DNA from: a virus | Direction: 5' to 3' (one strand) | DNA: 28,737 nucleotides | Virus record (IMG/VR): IMGVR_UViG_3300009164_000269 | Span: 1-28,737 of that record | Shown: positions 1 to 5,637 of the stretch, in pieces | How positions within the stretch are numbered: the stretch's first letter is position 1 | Layout of the letters: every line of letters begins with the position of its first letter | Made by a program: the position numbers and the translations under genes | The notes under the pieces: generated by a model | Database searches by the model: none | The model's input: only the letters and a program-made list of their open reading frames with translations | What the model was told of the DNA's origin: nothing

Positions 1-369
1 AAACACACTAACTACCTTGGTATGTACTCAAGTTCATAGAACCGCTACGACCCTATCTTTAATGTGCTTCAATATGCTCTGCATCCCCCGGCGGTAATTA
101 TAGAGTATCAAGATACGACGCTATCGTACCCATCACACACTCCTTCCACCCGCTTCCCGACAGGGACCGTTCTCGCATTGCTAGCGGCCTTTGGGTTTGA
201 AGACTACCACCCGTAGTTGTCACACTACTTCTTATCGTGTGGGTCACACTATCCGGAGACACCCGGAACGTTCTGGCGGGCTGGCCCCATAACGGGATAC
301 CACTTAGCTTGGACTATCTTATGCATTTACAACCAAGCACCCAAATCTCTTACATCAAACATAAAAAAC
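1..369. other. Stretch without a recognisable gene, downstream of tRNA-Ser
   Basis: I see no convincing coding region here. The open frames are short, lack a sensible ribosome binding site, or run through the tRNA. The stretch looks richer in G and C than the neighbouring phage genes, and on the minus strand it has several short self-complementary pieces, for example GTAGT...ACTAC near 209-224 and TACGA...TCGTA near 113-127. No tRNA T-arm other than that of the tRNA-Ser is visible. It could be a structured RNA trailer, a control region or decayed sequence; I cannot tell which. Confidence 0.4.
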
Positions 370-459
370 TGGCGGAACGACTGGGACTTGAACCCAGAAA
401 GCGGCTTTCACCACTCGACGGATTAGCAATCCGCTCCAATACCATTATGGGACCGTTCC
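370..459 (-). tRNA. tRNA-Ser, anticodon GCU
   Basis: Read on the minus strand this folds as a complete class II tRNA. The acceptor arm pairs GGAACGG with TCGTTCC, followed by discriminator G and an encoded CCA. The anticodon loop is TTGCTAA, giving anticodon GCT (reads AGC and AGU serine codons). The long variable arm expected of tRNA-Ser has a GTGG/CCGC stem. The T-arm is CTGGG-TTCAAGT-CCCAG. The encoded CCA means it needs no host CCA addition. It is the only tRNA I find in the window. A sigma70-like promoter about 145 bp upstream may drive it. Phage tRNAs of this kind usually support translation of codons that are rarer in the host. Confidence 0.95.
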
Positions 460-484
460 AGTTAACACACTCTTACGAATGTGT

Positions 485-540
485 GTATTAAAGCACTCTA
501 AACTACTTAGTCTGACTGTTCGTAAAGAATGCTTTAATAC
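485..540 (-). repeat. 11-bp perfect inverted repeat upstream of tRNA-Ser
   Basis: GTATTAAAGCA at 485-495 is repeated exactly in inverted form at 530-540, separated by 34 bases. In a minus-strand transcript this would make a long-loop hairpin in the 5' leader of the tRNA-Ser. It may guide tRNA processing or be a protein-binding site; no function is shown by the sequence. Confidence 0.5.
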
Positions 541-604
541 GCTGTAATTTTTCCCTCTACAAGAAGAGTTCCATCCTACAGGCCGCCCTTTTGTGTTAGT
601 TTAT

Positions 605-634
605 AGTGTAACACAGGACCGCGTTCCCTGTCAA
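605..634 (-). promoter_or_regulatory. Sigma70-like promoter, probably for tRNA-Ser
   Basis: On the minus strand, TTGACA (634-629) is followed after 18 bp by TACACT (610-605). The -35 is perfect and the -10 matches the consensus at 4 of 6 bases. It lies just downstream of the 54-residue ORF and points at the tRNA, so it would give a precursor with a leader of about 140 nt. Confidence 0.45.
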
Positions 635-647
635 CCACTTTGCAATA

Positions 648-812
648 CTAAGCATCATCAAAGATGATGTGTTCTTGCCTTTTTGCCACTTGGCGCATTA
701 CTTCGGCACGCCTAAACTTGTCCTCGATCAGGCGTTTGACCTGTTCGGGTGTCAAGGTATACTCCTGTAACCACTTTGTCTCTCGTAACTTTTTTGCATC
801 TATTTCTGTCAT
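648..812 (-). CDS. Hypothetical protein, 54 aa
   Basis: A charged, probably all-helical 54-residue protein that starts MTEIDAKKLRE and ends EHIIFDDA. I do not recognise the family. The ATG at 812 was chosen because AAAGGA lies at a good distance upstream. A longer reading of the same frame would run back through a rho-independent terminator and is unlikely. It sits between that terminator and the tRNA promoter, so it would be expressed mainly by read-through from the tandem promoters near 1070-1190. No catalytic motif or membrane segment is visible. It may be a small early regulator, but that is only a guess from size and position. Confidence 0.55.
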   Translation of the reverse strand: MTEIDAKKLRETKWLQEYTLTPEQVKRLIEDKFRRAEVMRQVAKRQEHIIFDDA

Positions 813-824
813 ATTCCTTTCGGC

Positions 825-856
825 AAACAAAAACCCCAGGGTGTTTAGTCCTGGGG
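825..856 (-). terminator. Rho-independent terminator
   Basis: On the minus strand CCCCAGG (856-850) pairs with CCTGGGG (840-834) around a 9-nt loop, followed directly by TTTTTG. This is a textbook intrinsic terminator. It closes the transcript started by the promoters at 1069-1097 and 1160-1188, before the 54-residue ORF. Confidence 0.85.
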
Positions 857-1062
857 TCCTTGGAGTTTTGTTGTGTATTATTACACTACAGTCCCCCGGG
901 ACCCCTGGCAAATCTCTGGTGTGCGATCATTACTTGACACAGACCAATAGGAGGGCATAAAGCCTGCCTGTTTGGCGCTTGCTTGCGTTTGTAAATGTAT
1001 CGAACACGGTTTCATTGCTTGCTTTCAAATTCCTAAAATTTACTACACTTTTTACAGTGTAT
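826..1062 (-). ncRNA. Candidate small RNA of about 235 nt
   Basis: A consensus sigma70 promoter (1069-1097) would start RNA near 1062, and an intrinsic terminator at 834-856 would end it near 826. In between I find no convincing gene. The only open frame is 44 codons (minus strand, ATG at 1015, stop at 881-883), without a well-placed ribosome binding site and with no recognisable product. The RNA would begin with a TACACT/AGTGTA hairpin. It may be a regulatory RNA, an untranslated leader under attenuation control, or a carrier of that short ORF. Only the promoter and terminator are seen directly; the RNA itself is inferred. Confidence 0.4.
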
Positions 1063-1068
1063 GATCTA

Positions 1069-1097
1069 ATTATACAGTTATTTATCCCTCTTGTCAA
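1069..1097 (-). promoter_or_regulatory. Perfect-consensus sigma70 promoter with a late element in its spacer
   Basis: TTGACA (1097-1092), a 17-bp spacer, then TATAAT (1074-1069) on the minus strand: an exact match to the bacterial housekeeping consensus. The spacer holds GATAAATA (1086-1079), which resembles the T4 late promoter. It points leftwards at the candidate small RNA. Confidence 0.8.
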
Positions 1098-1159
1098 CCA
1101 GTTTTTGCGTTTTTGGCAAAAATAATTGACTTACGTGATACTTAACTGTCTATGTGTGT

Positions 1160-1188
1160 ATTGTACGTGTTTGCTGTGTCGGCGTCAA
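1160..1188 (-). promoter_or_regulatory. Upstream tandem sigma70-like promoter
   Basis: TTGACG (1188-1183), 17 bp, TACAAT (1165-1160) on the minus strand; each box misses the consensus by one base. It lies about 90 bp upstream of the perfect promoter and faces the same way, so the two form a tandem pair. A GTGTTGT/ACAACAC hairpin at 1194-1213 lies just before it, at the end of the upstream operon. Confidence 0.6.
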
Positions 1189-1212
1189 CCTTGGTGTTGT
1201 TTTAATACAACA

Positions 1213-1434
1213 CTATGAATACTTGATTGCAAACCAACTTGCCAAGGAATCATTGTAAAATGTAAACACTGCATGAGCCCGCATGACCGGTTCATGCGAG
1301 AAATTGTCATAGCGTTCAGGACTGTAGGCAAAATCAAAATCCTGTCCTTGTATGTAACCATAACCGCGTATTTCATGCACAATAGCAATCACGTGGCTGG
1401 CATTGCGTTCAAGTAGCTTGATTTCAGTTGTCAC
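1213..1434 (-). CDS. Small hypothetical protein of the C-terminal FxLxW family, 73 aa
   Basis: Unknown function. It starts at a GTG that overlaps the stop of the preceding gene as GTGA, so translation is probably coupled. The product starts MTTEIKLLERN and ends AVFTFYNDSLASWFAIKYS. That tail resembles the tails of the three genes before it: a beta-strand-like stretch, about five residues, then L-x-x-F/W-F-x-I/L-x-W/Y. It is the most divergent of the four. It is the last gene of the six-gene operon that begins at 3396, and a hairpin (1194-1213) overlaps its stop codon. No metal site or catalytic motif can be named. Confidence 0.65.
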   Translation of the reverse strand: MTTEIKLLERNASHVIAIVHEIRGYGYIQGQDFDFAYSPERYDNFSHEPVMRAHAVFTFYNDSLASWFAIKYS

Positions 1435-1688
1435 GGGCACCCTAGCATAAAGATCATCAAATCTCGGTCATCCGCAAAACAAAATCTATACTGGTCAAAG
1501 TCAGTCATGTCTGTGAATGTTCGGTCATGCCCTGCCCAGATCATGGTCCATAGTCCGGCACGATTGTCAAGCGGTGACCAACTCCTTCCGAACTTTTTCT
1601 CGCACCATTGTGCGGCCCGAAGGCGTTTGCTTTTATGAATAAGGACTTCGTGTCCCAAATGAGGTTTATAAGATAAATGTGAATTCAT
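1431..1688 (-). CDS. Small hypothetical protein of the C-terminal FxLxW family, 85 aa
   Basis: Unknown function. The ATG at 1688 overlaps the stop of the previous gene as ATGA; a longer reading of the frame would run far into that neighbour, so the coupled start is preferred. The protein is rich in W, H and charged residues, and its tail YRFCFADDRDLMIFMLGCP matches the tails of its neighbours (F-x-F, five residues, L-x-x-F-x-L). The middle part is not obviously similar to the sister proteins, so only the end seems to be shared. It may be a small fold used by phage early proteins, but the sequence does not show a role. Confidence 0.7.
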   Translation of the reverse strand: MNSHLSYKPHLGHEVLIHKSKRLRAAQWCEKKFGRSWSPLDNRAGLWTMIWAGHDRTFTDMTDFDQYRFCFADDRDLMIFMLGCP

Positions 1689-1915
1689 GACCACCTTAAA
1701 CAAAACATAGTTAACTGCTCTTTTGTACCAAACTCCACAGTCATTCCTTTGACTCTGGCACCATACAGATCGCACCAATCTAGTAATTCATCTACATTCC
1801 TTGTCCAAAAATTTAAATCAGTTAACACAACCAAAAGATCAGGAGTACCCGACAATTCAAAGTCTGCCAGTATAAACCTACTGCTTTTCCAATGGGCAAA
1901 TATATCGGCACTCAT
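1685..1915 (-). CDS. Small hypothetical protein of the C-terminal FxLxW family, 76 aa
   Basis: Unknown function. The ATG at 1915 overlaps the stop of the upstream gene as ATGA; a GTG two codons earlier is possible but less likely. The product starts MSADIFAHWKSS, has a central L/V-rich stretch that should form a beta strand, and ends MTVEFGTKEQLTMFCLRWS, clearly the same tail as the gene before it. It overlaps the next gene by four bases. It is part of a run of short, coupled genes that probably make their proteins in fixed ratio early in infection. Confidence 0.7.
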   Translation of the reverse strand: MSADIFAHWKSSRFILADFELSGTPDLLVVLTDLNFWTRNVDELLDWCDLYGARVKGMTVEFGTKEQLTMFCLRWS

Positions 1916-2241
1916 GACCACTTTAACAGGAACAAGGTTAGTTCAGCATCAGTACGCAGATAAATTCTACTGTCATTGCCATCATTTAACCAACACCATG
2001 ACGGGTTATGCGAAACTGCCAAGTGTGGATGAATGATGTCTTCCAGCCAATCGCCTATCTCTTTGCTGGGACCCCATGTGCTCCAAGACCATTCTCTCCA
2101 GGCATGAAACAGTTGATAGGATTCATAACGAGTTACTGTACCAACAGTACCAGAGCCACGCAAAGGTCTTGCTATGTAGTATTTCCAAATTGGATACCCT
2201 TTGAATCGGGCATCCATGGTGGTATATATCTTCTTAGGCAT
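1912..2241 (-). CDS. Small hypothetical protein of the C-terminal FxLxW family, 109 aa
   Basis: The longest and first of the four tail-sharing proteins. It is strikingly aromatic (many W and Y) and ends SRIYLRTDAELTLFLLKWS. The ATG at 2241 is chosen over a TTG one codon earlier. It overlaps the end of the metallophosphoesterase gene by eight bases and the next gene by ATGA, so it sits in a tightly coupled operon. No known domain or catalytic motif is visible. The shared tail with the next three genes suggests duplication followed by fast divergence of the N-terminal parts. Confidence 0.7.
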   Translation of the reverse strand: MPKKIYTTMDARFKGYPIWKYYIARPLRGSGTVGTVTRYESYQLFHAWREWSWSTWGPSKEIGDWLEDIIHPHLAVSHNPSWCWLNDGNDSRIYLRTDAELTLFLLKWS

Positions 2242-3049
2242 CAATAGTCAAGTCTGGTTTGAATCCACCAAAGTTTAAATCCCAACCGGCATAGCCTTTA
2301 GGGTTGCTCATTACTCTGCAGTTGCCAACTTCATAATCCACTGGATCATGAATGTGCCCATGTACCCAATACTTGATGTTTTCGTTGTCTAGAATGTCTT
2401 CGCTGACGTCGCTGGCATAGCCACCATTCATCAAGGTATCATCCACAAACTGTGGGGATATGCTTTTGTAGGTAGGTGCATGATGAGTGATCACAAACAC
2501 AGGTTTATCACGATGCATACTTAGAATTGTACGAAAGTACTGCATTGTTTTAACATGGGTTTTAACTGTATGTTCTGGAACCAACTTGTGATAGACATTT
2601 CGATCAACATAGTGATTCTGTATCACCCTATAGTCATTCATACTGTGTTTGAGATGATAATAGGTCAAGGAGTCACCGTTGTTGCAGTTGGTCCACATTG
2701 TGGCACCCAGGAATATCATGCCACCGTATTCCACTAGTTCATTTTCCAACAGTGTGACATTGGCGGGTAACACACGTTTGAGATTGTCGTAGGTTTGATC
2801 AAACCTACCATGATAGTGTTCATGGTTACCCATAACATAAAATACCCGTTCATACTTGGCACATTCGATATAGAAAAAGTCATAGTATGGAAATGCACCA
2901 GGAGTATAGCTGTCTGGTCTTGCGGTGTGAAAATCTTTAAGCAAGTTCTTGGCTTCGCAGATATCGCCGGCCAGGATTAGAACCTCACCACCCGGTAAGG
3001 TTTGATACTCGCACTCAAGATGTATGTCTGATACAAAACTAATTTTCAT
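2234..3049 (-). CDS. Calcineurin-like metallophosphoesterase, 271 aa
   Basis: This has the full set of metallophosphoesterase motifs in order: D8-I-H10 near the N-terminus, GDIC (D29), GNHEH in the first third, THHAP in the second half and GHIH near the C-terminus. These bind two metal ions and hydrolyse phosphate esters in this superfamily. Length is normal for a single catalytic domain and there is no signal peptide, so it is cytoplasmic. The substrate cannot be read; known relatives act on nucleotides, cyclic nucleotides, nucleic acids or phosphoproteins. Its ATG overlaps the upstream stop as ATGA. It sits in an accessory operon of small unknown proteins, so a role in nucleotide metabolism or in countering a host nucleotide signal is possible but unproven. 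Confidence 0.9.
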   Translation of the reverse strand: MKISFVSDIHLECEYQTLPGGEVLILAGDICEAKNLLKDFHTARPDSYTPGAFPYYDFFYIECAKYERVFYVMGNHEHYHGRFDQTYDNLKRVLPANVTLLENELVEYGGMIFLGATMWTNCNNGDSLTYYHLKHSMNDYRVIQNHYVDRNVYHKLVPEHTVKTHVKTMQYFRTILSMHRDKPVFVITHHAPTYKSISPQFVDDTLMNGGYASDVSEDILDNENIKYWVHGHIHDPVDYEVGNCRVMSNPKGYAGWDLNFGGFKPDLTIDA

Positions 3050-3396
3050 GTTATCTTTACTCGTTTGCTGTCAGCTCTATCACTGTAGAGTCTATGCCCT
3101 CGGTCACGTATAATGTTTGCAGTTTCTTGTGGGTGATTTTCCCATTGCTCACGCCAAAACAGTTCATCCAAGCCGTCATCACAATCAATGGCATAGATTT
3201 CATAATGCCGTTGACTGTTGAACTTGGCCCTCAATAACAAGTTTCTAACTATGGTATTTAAAGGATTGGGCTCTGTGGGTTTGCCTGCAATCATACTTAG
3301 TAGATTTGCGTGATCCCAGTGCTCATAGGCTGTGATAGGAACAATGGCCTCAATGCCTTCTTGGTCCCAGCTAAAGATGTATGCGTTTGTGGTCAT
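3046..3396 (-). CDS. Hypothetical protein, 116 aa, first gene of the metallophosphoesterase operon
   Basis: A soluble protein starting MTTNAYIFSWDQEGIEAIVPI and ending in basic residues. I know similar-looking proteins from aquatic myoviruses only as hypotheticals, and no motif gives a function. The acidic patch YAIDCDDGLDE in the middle may bind metal. It overlaps the metallophosphoesterase gene by ATGA, so the two are translated together and may work together. The start is of interest: TATAAT ends only six bases before the ATG and there is no Shine-Dalgarno sequence, so the mRNA probably begins at or next to the start codon. Confidence 0.75.
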   Translation of the reverse strand: MTTNAYIFSWDQEGIEAIVPITAYEHWDHANLLSMIAGKPTEPNPLNTIVRNLLLRAKFNSQRHYEIYAIDCDDGLDELFWREQWENHPQETANIIRDRGHRLYSDRADSKRVKIT

Positions 3397-3402
3397 GTGT
3401 TA

Positions 3403-3408
3403 ATTATA
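3403..3408 (-). promoter_or_regulatory. -10 element directly before the ATG at 3396
   Basis: A perfect TATAAT (3408-3403) on the minus strand, six bases before the start codon and just after the upstream terminator. No good -35 is visible at 16-18 bp (that sequence lies inside the terminator hairpin), so it may need an activator or an extended contact. It predicts a leaderless mRNA for the six-gene operon. Confidence 0.5.
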
Positions 3409-3414
3409 AACGAG

Positions 3415-3437
3415 AAAAGGCTGCCAAGCAGCCTTTT
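3415..3437 (-). terminator. Rho-independent terminator
   Basis: AAAAGGCTGC pairs with GCAGCCTTTT around a three-base loop, a 10-bp stem. On the minus strand it follows the HTH-like gene and ends in TTTT. Because the stem starts with A and ends with T it could work in both directions. It separates the single-gene unit at 3457-3702 from the next operon. Confidence 0.8.
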
Positions 3438-3456
3438 CGGACAGGTTGACCAAAAA

Positions 3457-3702
3457 TCAACCAAAGATTGTGGCGCGGCTGCCACTAAGGTCACGTGAGC
3501 TAACACGATAGGCGCTACGACCTTCTGTGTTCTTTTCACGGGTAACTTTCAAACCAGCTTGACGGAACTCAGTCATACGTGCACGGATATTACGGATGCC
3601 ATAAGTTGCATCTGCTTGGGCGGCGCTTAGTGCACGGCCTGTACCACGTAGGTATGATTCCAAGAATTGGTTTTGTGTTGTTGATAATGTTGTAAACGAC
3701 AT
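3457..3702 (-). CDS. Small helix-turn-helix-like DNA-binding protein, 81 aa
   Basis: The pattern is that of a small winged-helix protein: a first helix (TTQNQFLESYLRG), then SAAQADATYGIRNIRARMTE, which looks like a turn-plus-recognition-helix, and a basic wing ending GRSAYRVSSRDL. Phages carry many such short proteins, similar to the HTH_39 type, as transcription regulators or adaptors. It has its own sigma70-like promoter, a clear AAAAGGA ribosome binding site before the ATG, and its own terminator, so it is made alone as a monocistronic early message. That arrangement suits a regulator needed in large amounts. The target sites are unknown. Confidence 0.7.
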   Translation of the reverse strand: MSFTTLSTTQNQFLESYLRGTGRALSAAQADATYGIRNIRARMTEFRQAGLKVTREKNTEGRSAYRVSSRDLSGSRATIFG

Positions 3703-3747
3703 TTGTTTTTCCTTTTAAGTTGTAGCTAAACTTGTTAGCATGTGACG

Positions 3748-3776
3748 ATTATATAATAACTGTGCAAAATATGCAA
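3748..3776 (-). promoter_or_regulatory. Sigma70-like promoter of the HTH-like gene
   Basis: TATAAT (3753-3748) is perfect; 17 bp upstream lies TTGCAT (3776-3771), a weak -35. It is followed by a leader of about 40 nt with an AAGGA ribosome binding site. It reads leftwards into the 81-residue gene. Confidence 0.6.
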
Positions 3777-3792
3777 CGACTAATTTTGCCTT

Positions 3793-4338
3793 TTATAGCA
3801 CTACCCAGCCCAGTTTTCTAAGATCCTCTCGGACTTCATCTGTGACAAAGCCCTCACCAACATAATCCTTGAGTCTGTCAGCTATTTCTTTTTCTTGGTC
3901 AGTCATGCTCATGTATTCTGCCGCTGTGGGGTTGCTCTGGATACCGCTACAGTACCAGTCAATGTAGTCGCCTTTTCGTTGCATGTCGGCAATGATACCG
4001 CCAGCATATCTCCAACTGCAACCCCACGATTGGTCGGTCAGGATCTGCCACATTTCTATTTCTTGGAAAGTGTTGTTGCACATGGCCGCATAGAGATTCT
4101 GTGCGTAAACATCACTGTTACGAACTTTCTCTAGCATCCAGTCGGTGCTTCTAAGGTCATGCTCTAGATTGTGTTTGGCCCATTCGGGATCAACCTCTTT
4201 GGTCAACTTCAAGTTATTAGCGTCTTCAAACATTCTAATATATGCCGCATTGGGTTCTTTGCCCTGTTCCTTGCATCGCTTGAGGTAGTTTTCCATTTGG
4301 AAAGTGTTACGCTTGGGGCTTTTACTCAAGTCGGACAT
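3793..4338 (-). CDS. Conserved phage hypothetical protein, 181 aa
   Basis: A soluble protein with a mostly helical N-terminal half and a notable central block, QSWGCSWRYAGGIIADM followed by KGDYIDWYCSG. This block is the kind seen in widespread hypothetical proteins of aquatic phages and I recognise it as such, but no function is known to me. The two cysteines and many aromatic residues hint at a compact domain; the end is acidic and helical. The ATG overlaps the stop of the preceding gene as TAATG. It is the last gene of the long operon that begins at 7826. Confidence 0.75.
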   Translation of the reverse strand: MSDLSKSPKRNTFQMENYLKRCKEQGKEPNAAYIRMFEDANNLKLTKEVDPEWAKHNLEHDLRSTDWMLEKVRNSDVYAQNLYAAMCNNTFQEIEMWQILTDQSWGCSWRYAGGIIADMQRKGDYIDWYCSGIQSNPTAAEYMSMTDQEKEIADRLKDYVGEGFVTDEVREDLRKLGWVVL

Positions 4339-4613
4339 TACAACGCACGTACCTCAGTCACATTCATTACTCGAAAACTGCGCCATTCTTGTTTGTCTAT
4401 GCACCAAACGCTCATGGAGTCCACCTTGGCTTCACGTGTGCTTTCTCGTACAGGTGCAGGTGGCAGTTTATCTTTTTGCAAAGTGCAAGGCATAGTACGT
4501 GATTCACCATTGACCTTGGTAAAGGTCACATCGTAGGTACCGCGAGCAAGAAGATCGCGCAACCATTCGTTGCGTTCTGCTGTGGTTGTTCCTTGTAGTT
4601 CTAGTGTTTTCAT
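4338..4613 (-). CDS. WYL_2-like (DUF2693) small protein, 91 aa
   Basis: The sequence fits the short Sm/SH3-barrel family formerly called DUF2693 (now WYL_2): a strand-rich core TYDVTFTKVNGESRTMPCTL, a proline-rich link and SVWCIDKQEWRSFRVMNV near the end. Such proteins are common and short in T4-like and other phages; their ligand is unknown, though the related WYL domain senses small molecules or nucleic acids. The TAATG overlaps at both ends show coupling in the operon. Family assignment is by pattern, not by a search. Confidence 0.7.
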   Translation of the reverse strand: MKTLELQGTTTAERNEWLRDLLARGTYDVTFTKVNGESRTMPCTLQKDKLPPAPVRESTREAKVDSMSVWCIDKQEWRSFRVMNVTEVRAL

Positions 4614-4825
4614 TATTTAACTCCGTAATGTTGTTGAATTTGATTCATGGCATCATCATAGCCGTTTATGTACAAGTTGTACATGCAGTCTCGGACCAAT
4701 AACTCGGCAAACTTTTGGTATGCGTGTTCGCATTCCTCGGCACCTAACCATTTGGGCCAAGGTTCACCTTTAAGATCCACATACAAGCCAGCTTCTTGTG
4801 CAAGTTCGAGAAACAGTGGATTCAT
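4613..4825 (-). CDS. KFAEL-EC-HFGV family small protein, 70 aa
   Basis: One of five related short proteins in this region. The shared plan is an N-terminal helix (L-x-x-x-A-G), the block KFAELLVRDC in the middle, and a short C-terminal helix ending HYGVK (HFGV in sisters). This copy has a Pro/Trp-rich insert, GEPWPKWLG, before the core. The function is unknown; the conserved Cys and His could bind metal, but a helical interface is just as likely. The ATG overlaps the previous gene as ATGA. Many aquatic phages carry such genes in several copies. Confidence 0.75.
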   Translation of the reverse strand: MNPLFLELAQEAGLYVDLKGEPWPKWLGAEECEHAYQKFAELLVRDCMYNLYINGYDDAMNQIQQHYGVK

Positions 4826-5037
4826 TCTTCTTCTCCGATTCCAAAGTGACGTTTAACTGCCCTGCTAGTGTTCCATCCTATTCCCTGAAACAGATTTTTT
4901 TCAATTACAGTAGCACATTCCTGAACAATCAACTCGGCGAATTTTTCTTCATCTAGTTCACTACCAATCCAATGGCCGTACTCATCTTTGATACTAGTGG
5001 TAGCCTGTTCTGCAAGTTGTCCAATTCGTTTGTTCAT
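4822..5037 (-). CDS. KFAEL-EC-HFGV family small protein, 71 aa
   Basis: Second member of the family. It begins MNKRIGQLAEQA, has DEEKFAELIVQECATVI in the middle and ends VKRHFGIGEEE. Compared with its neighbours it has a typical core and a short acidic tail. It is coupled to both neighbours by ATGA overlaps. No function can be given; the repeated presence of one fold with different loops suggests each copy meets a different partner. Confidence 0.75.
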   Translation of the reverse strand: MNKRIGQLAEQATTSIKDEYGHWIGSELDEEKFAELIVQECATVIEKNLFQGIGWNTSRAVKRHFGIGEEE

Positions 5038-5231
5038 TTGTGCCCTTTGTAGATCAATTGATTTACAATGTTCAGATCAAACTGTAGTCTATTAATCTTG
5101 TCTCTGAGAGCATAATATTCGGGACTACTTACATCTCCATCATGTGTAACAATGTCCAAATATAGTCTGGCTGCTTGTTCGTGCGCCTTGGTTAACTCTT
5201 GTTCAATTAAAATTCTTCTATCTTTTAGCAT
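5034..5231 (-). CDS. Hypothetical helical protein, 65 aa
   Basis: A highly charged protein that should form two long helices, possibly an antiparallel coiled coil (LIEQELTKAHEQAARLYLDI and YALRDKINRLQFDLNIVNQL). It lies between family members but lacks the KFAEL core. A good GGAG ribosome binding site precedes the ATG at 5231, and the gene overlaps the previous one by seven bases. I do not recognise it. Small hairpin-helical proteins of this size often act as binding subunits or inhibitors. Confidence 0.7.
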   Translation of the reverse strand: MLKDRRILIEQELTKAHEQAARLYLDIVTHDGDVSSPEYYALRDKINRLQFDLNIVNQLIYKGHK

Positions 5232-5443
5232 TCTTTAACTCCAAAATGTTCTGCTAACCATTTCCTTGCTTGAAAACGTGCTATCAATTGATGCTCACCC
5301 GGATCTAAAACATTCATACATTCTTGCACAATCAACTCGGCAAACTTTTCAATGGCCTTGCGGTCATAGTCATCCATTTCATCCCAACAACCTTGTGCAG
5401 TAAGTCCGGCGTGATACATTAAATCTTCCAATTGTTTGTTCAT
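5225..5443 (-). CDS. KFAEL-EC-HFGV family small protein, 72 aa
   Basis: Third member of the family, with IEKFAELIVQECMNVL in the middle and the end LAEHFGVKEC. The ATG at 5443 is preferred to an upstream TTG because GGAG lies at the right distance before it. An acidic segment (WDEMDDYDRKA) precedes the core. It is followed by the coiled-coil gene with a seven-base overlap and preceded after 17 bases by a small secreted-protein gene. Confidence 0.75.
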   Translation of the reverse strand: MNKQLEDLMYHAGLTAQGCWDEMDDYDRKAIEKFAELIVQECMNVLDPGEHQLIARFQARKWLAEHFGVKEC

Positions 5444-5460
5444 TTTTGACTCCAAAATGT

Positions 5461-5637
5461 TTAAGGCTTCTTTTCTTTTTTAGCTTCGTCTGGAACTAAA
5501 AATCTTTTACAACTTTTTTTGGCAGGCTCTTTTAATGTAGCCTCTGTTTTGGTACATACTCTTTTTGTTTTATAGGCCATGGCAGAAGACATAGGAACCA
5601 AGGTCATTAACAAAATGCACCAAACAAATCTCATCAT
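5461..5637 (-). CDS. Small secreted or periplasmic basic protein with signal peptide, 58 aa
   Basis: A short gene in what would otherwise be a 190-base gap. Its ATG overlaps the stop of the preceding gene as ATGA, and the frame runs to TAA with 58 codons. The product begins MMRFVWCILLMTLVPMSSAMA, a clear signal peptide with an Arg, a hydrophobic core and a small-x-small cleavage site near residue 19 or 21. The mature part is about 37 residues, strongly lysine-rich, with two cysteines (C28 and C43) that could form a disulfide in the periplasm, and ends KKEKKP. No relative is known to me. In an early operon such a protein could act on the host envelope or on superinfecting phage; that is inference. 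Confidence 0.7.
   Translation of the reverse strand: MMRFVWCILLMTLVPMSSAMAYKTKRVCTKTEATLKEPAKKSCKRFLVPDEAKKEKKP

Noticed and set aside
217-491. Plus-strand open frames of 69 and 84 codons
   Set aside because: They run through the tRNA-Ser on the other strand and have no ribosome binding site.
813-911. N-terminal extension of the 54-residue gene
   Set aside because: It would read through a rho-independent terminator; a good ribosome site precedes the inner ATG.
664-960. Plus-strand frame of 98 codons
   Set aside because: It lies opposite the 54-residue gene and the terminator; no plus-strand gene is supported anywhere in the window.
881-1015. 44-codon frame inside the candidate small RNA as a gene
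   Set aside because: No well-placed ribosome binding site, no recognisable sequence; kept only as an alternative.
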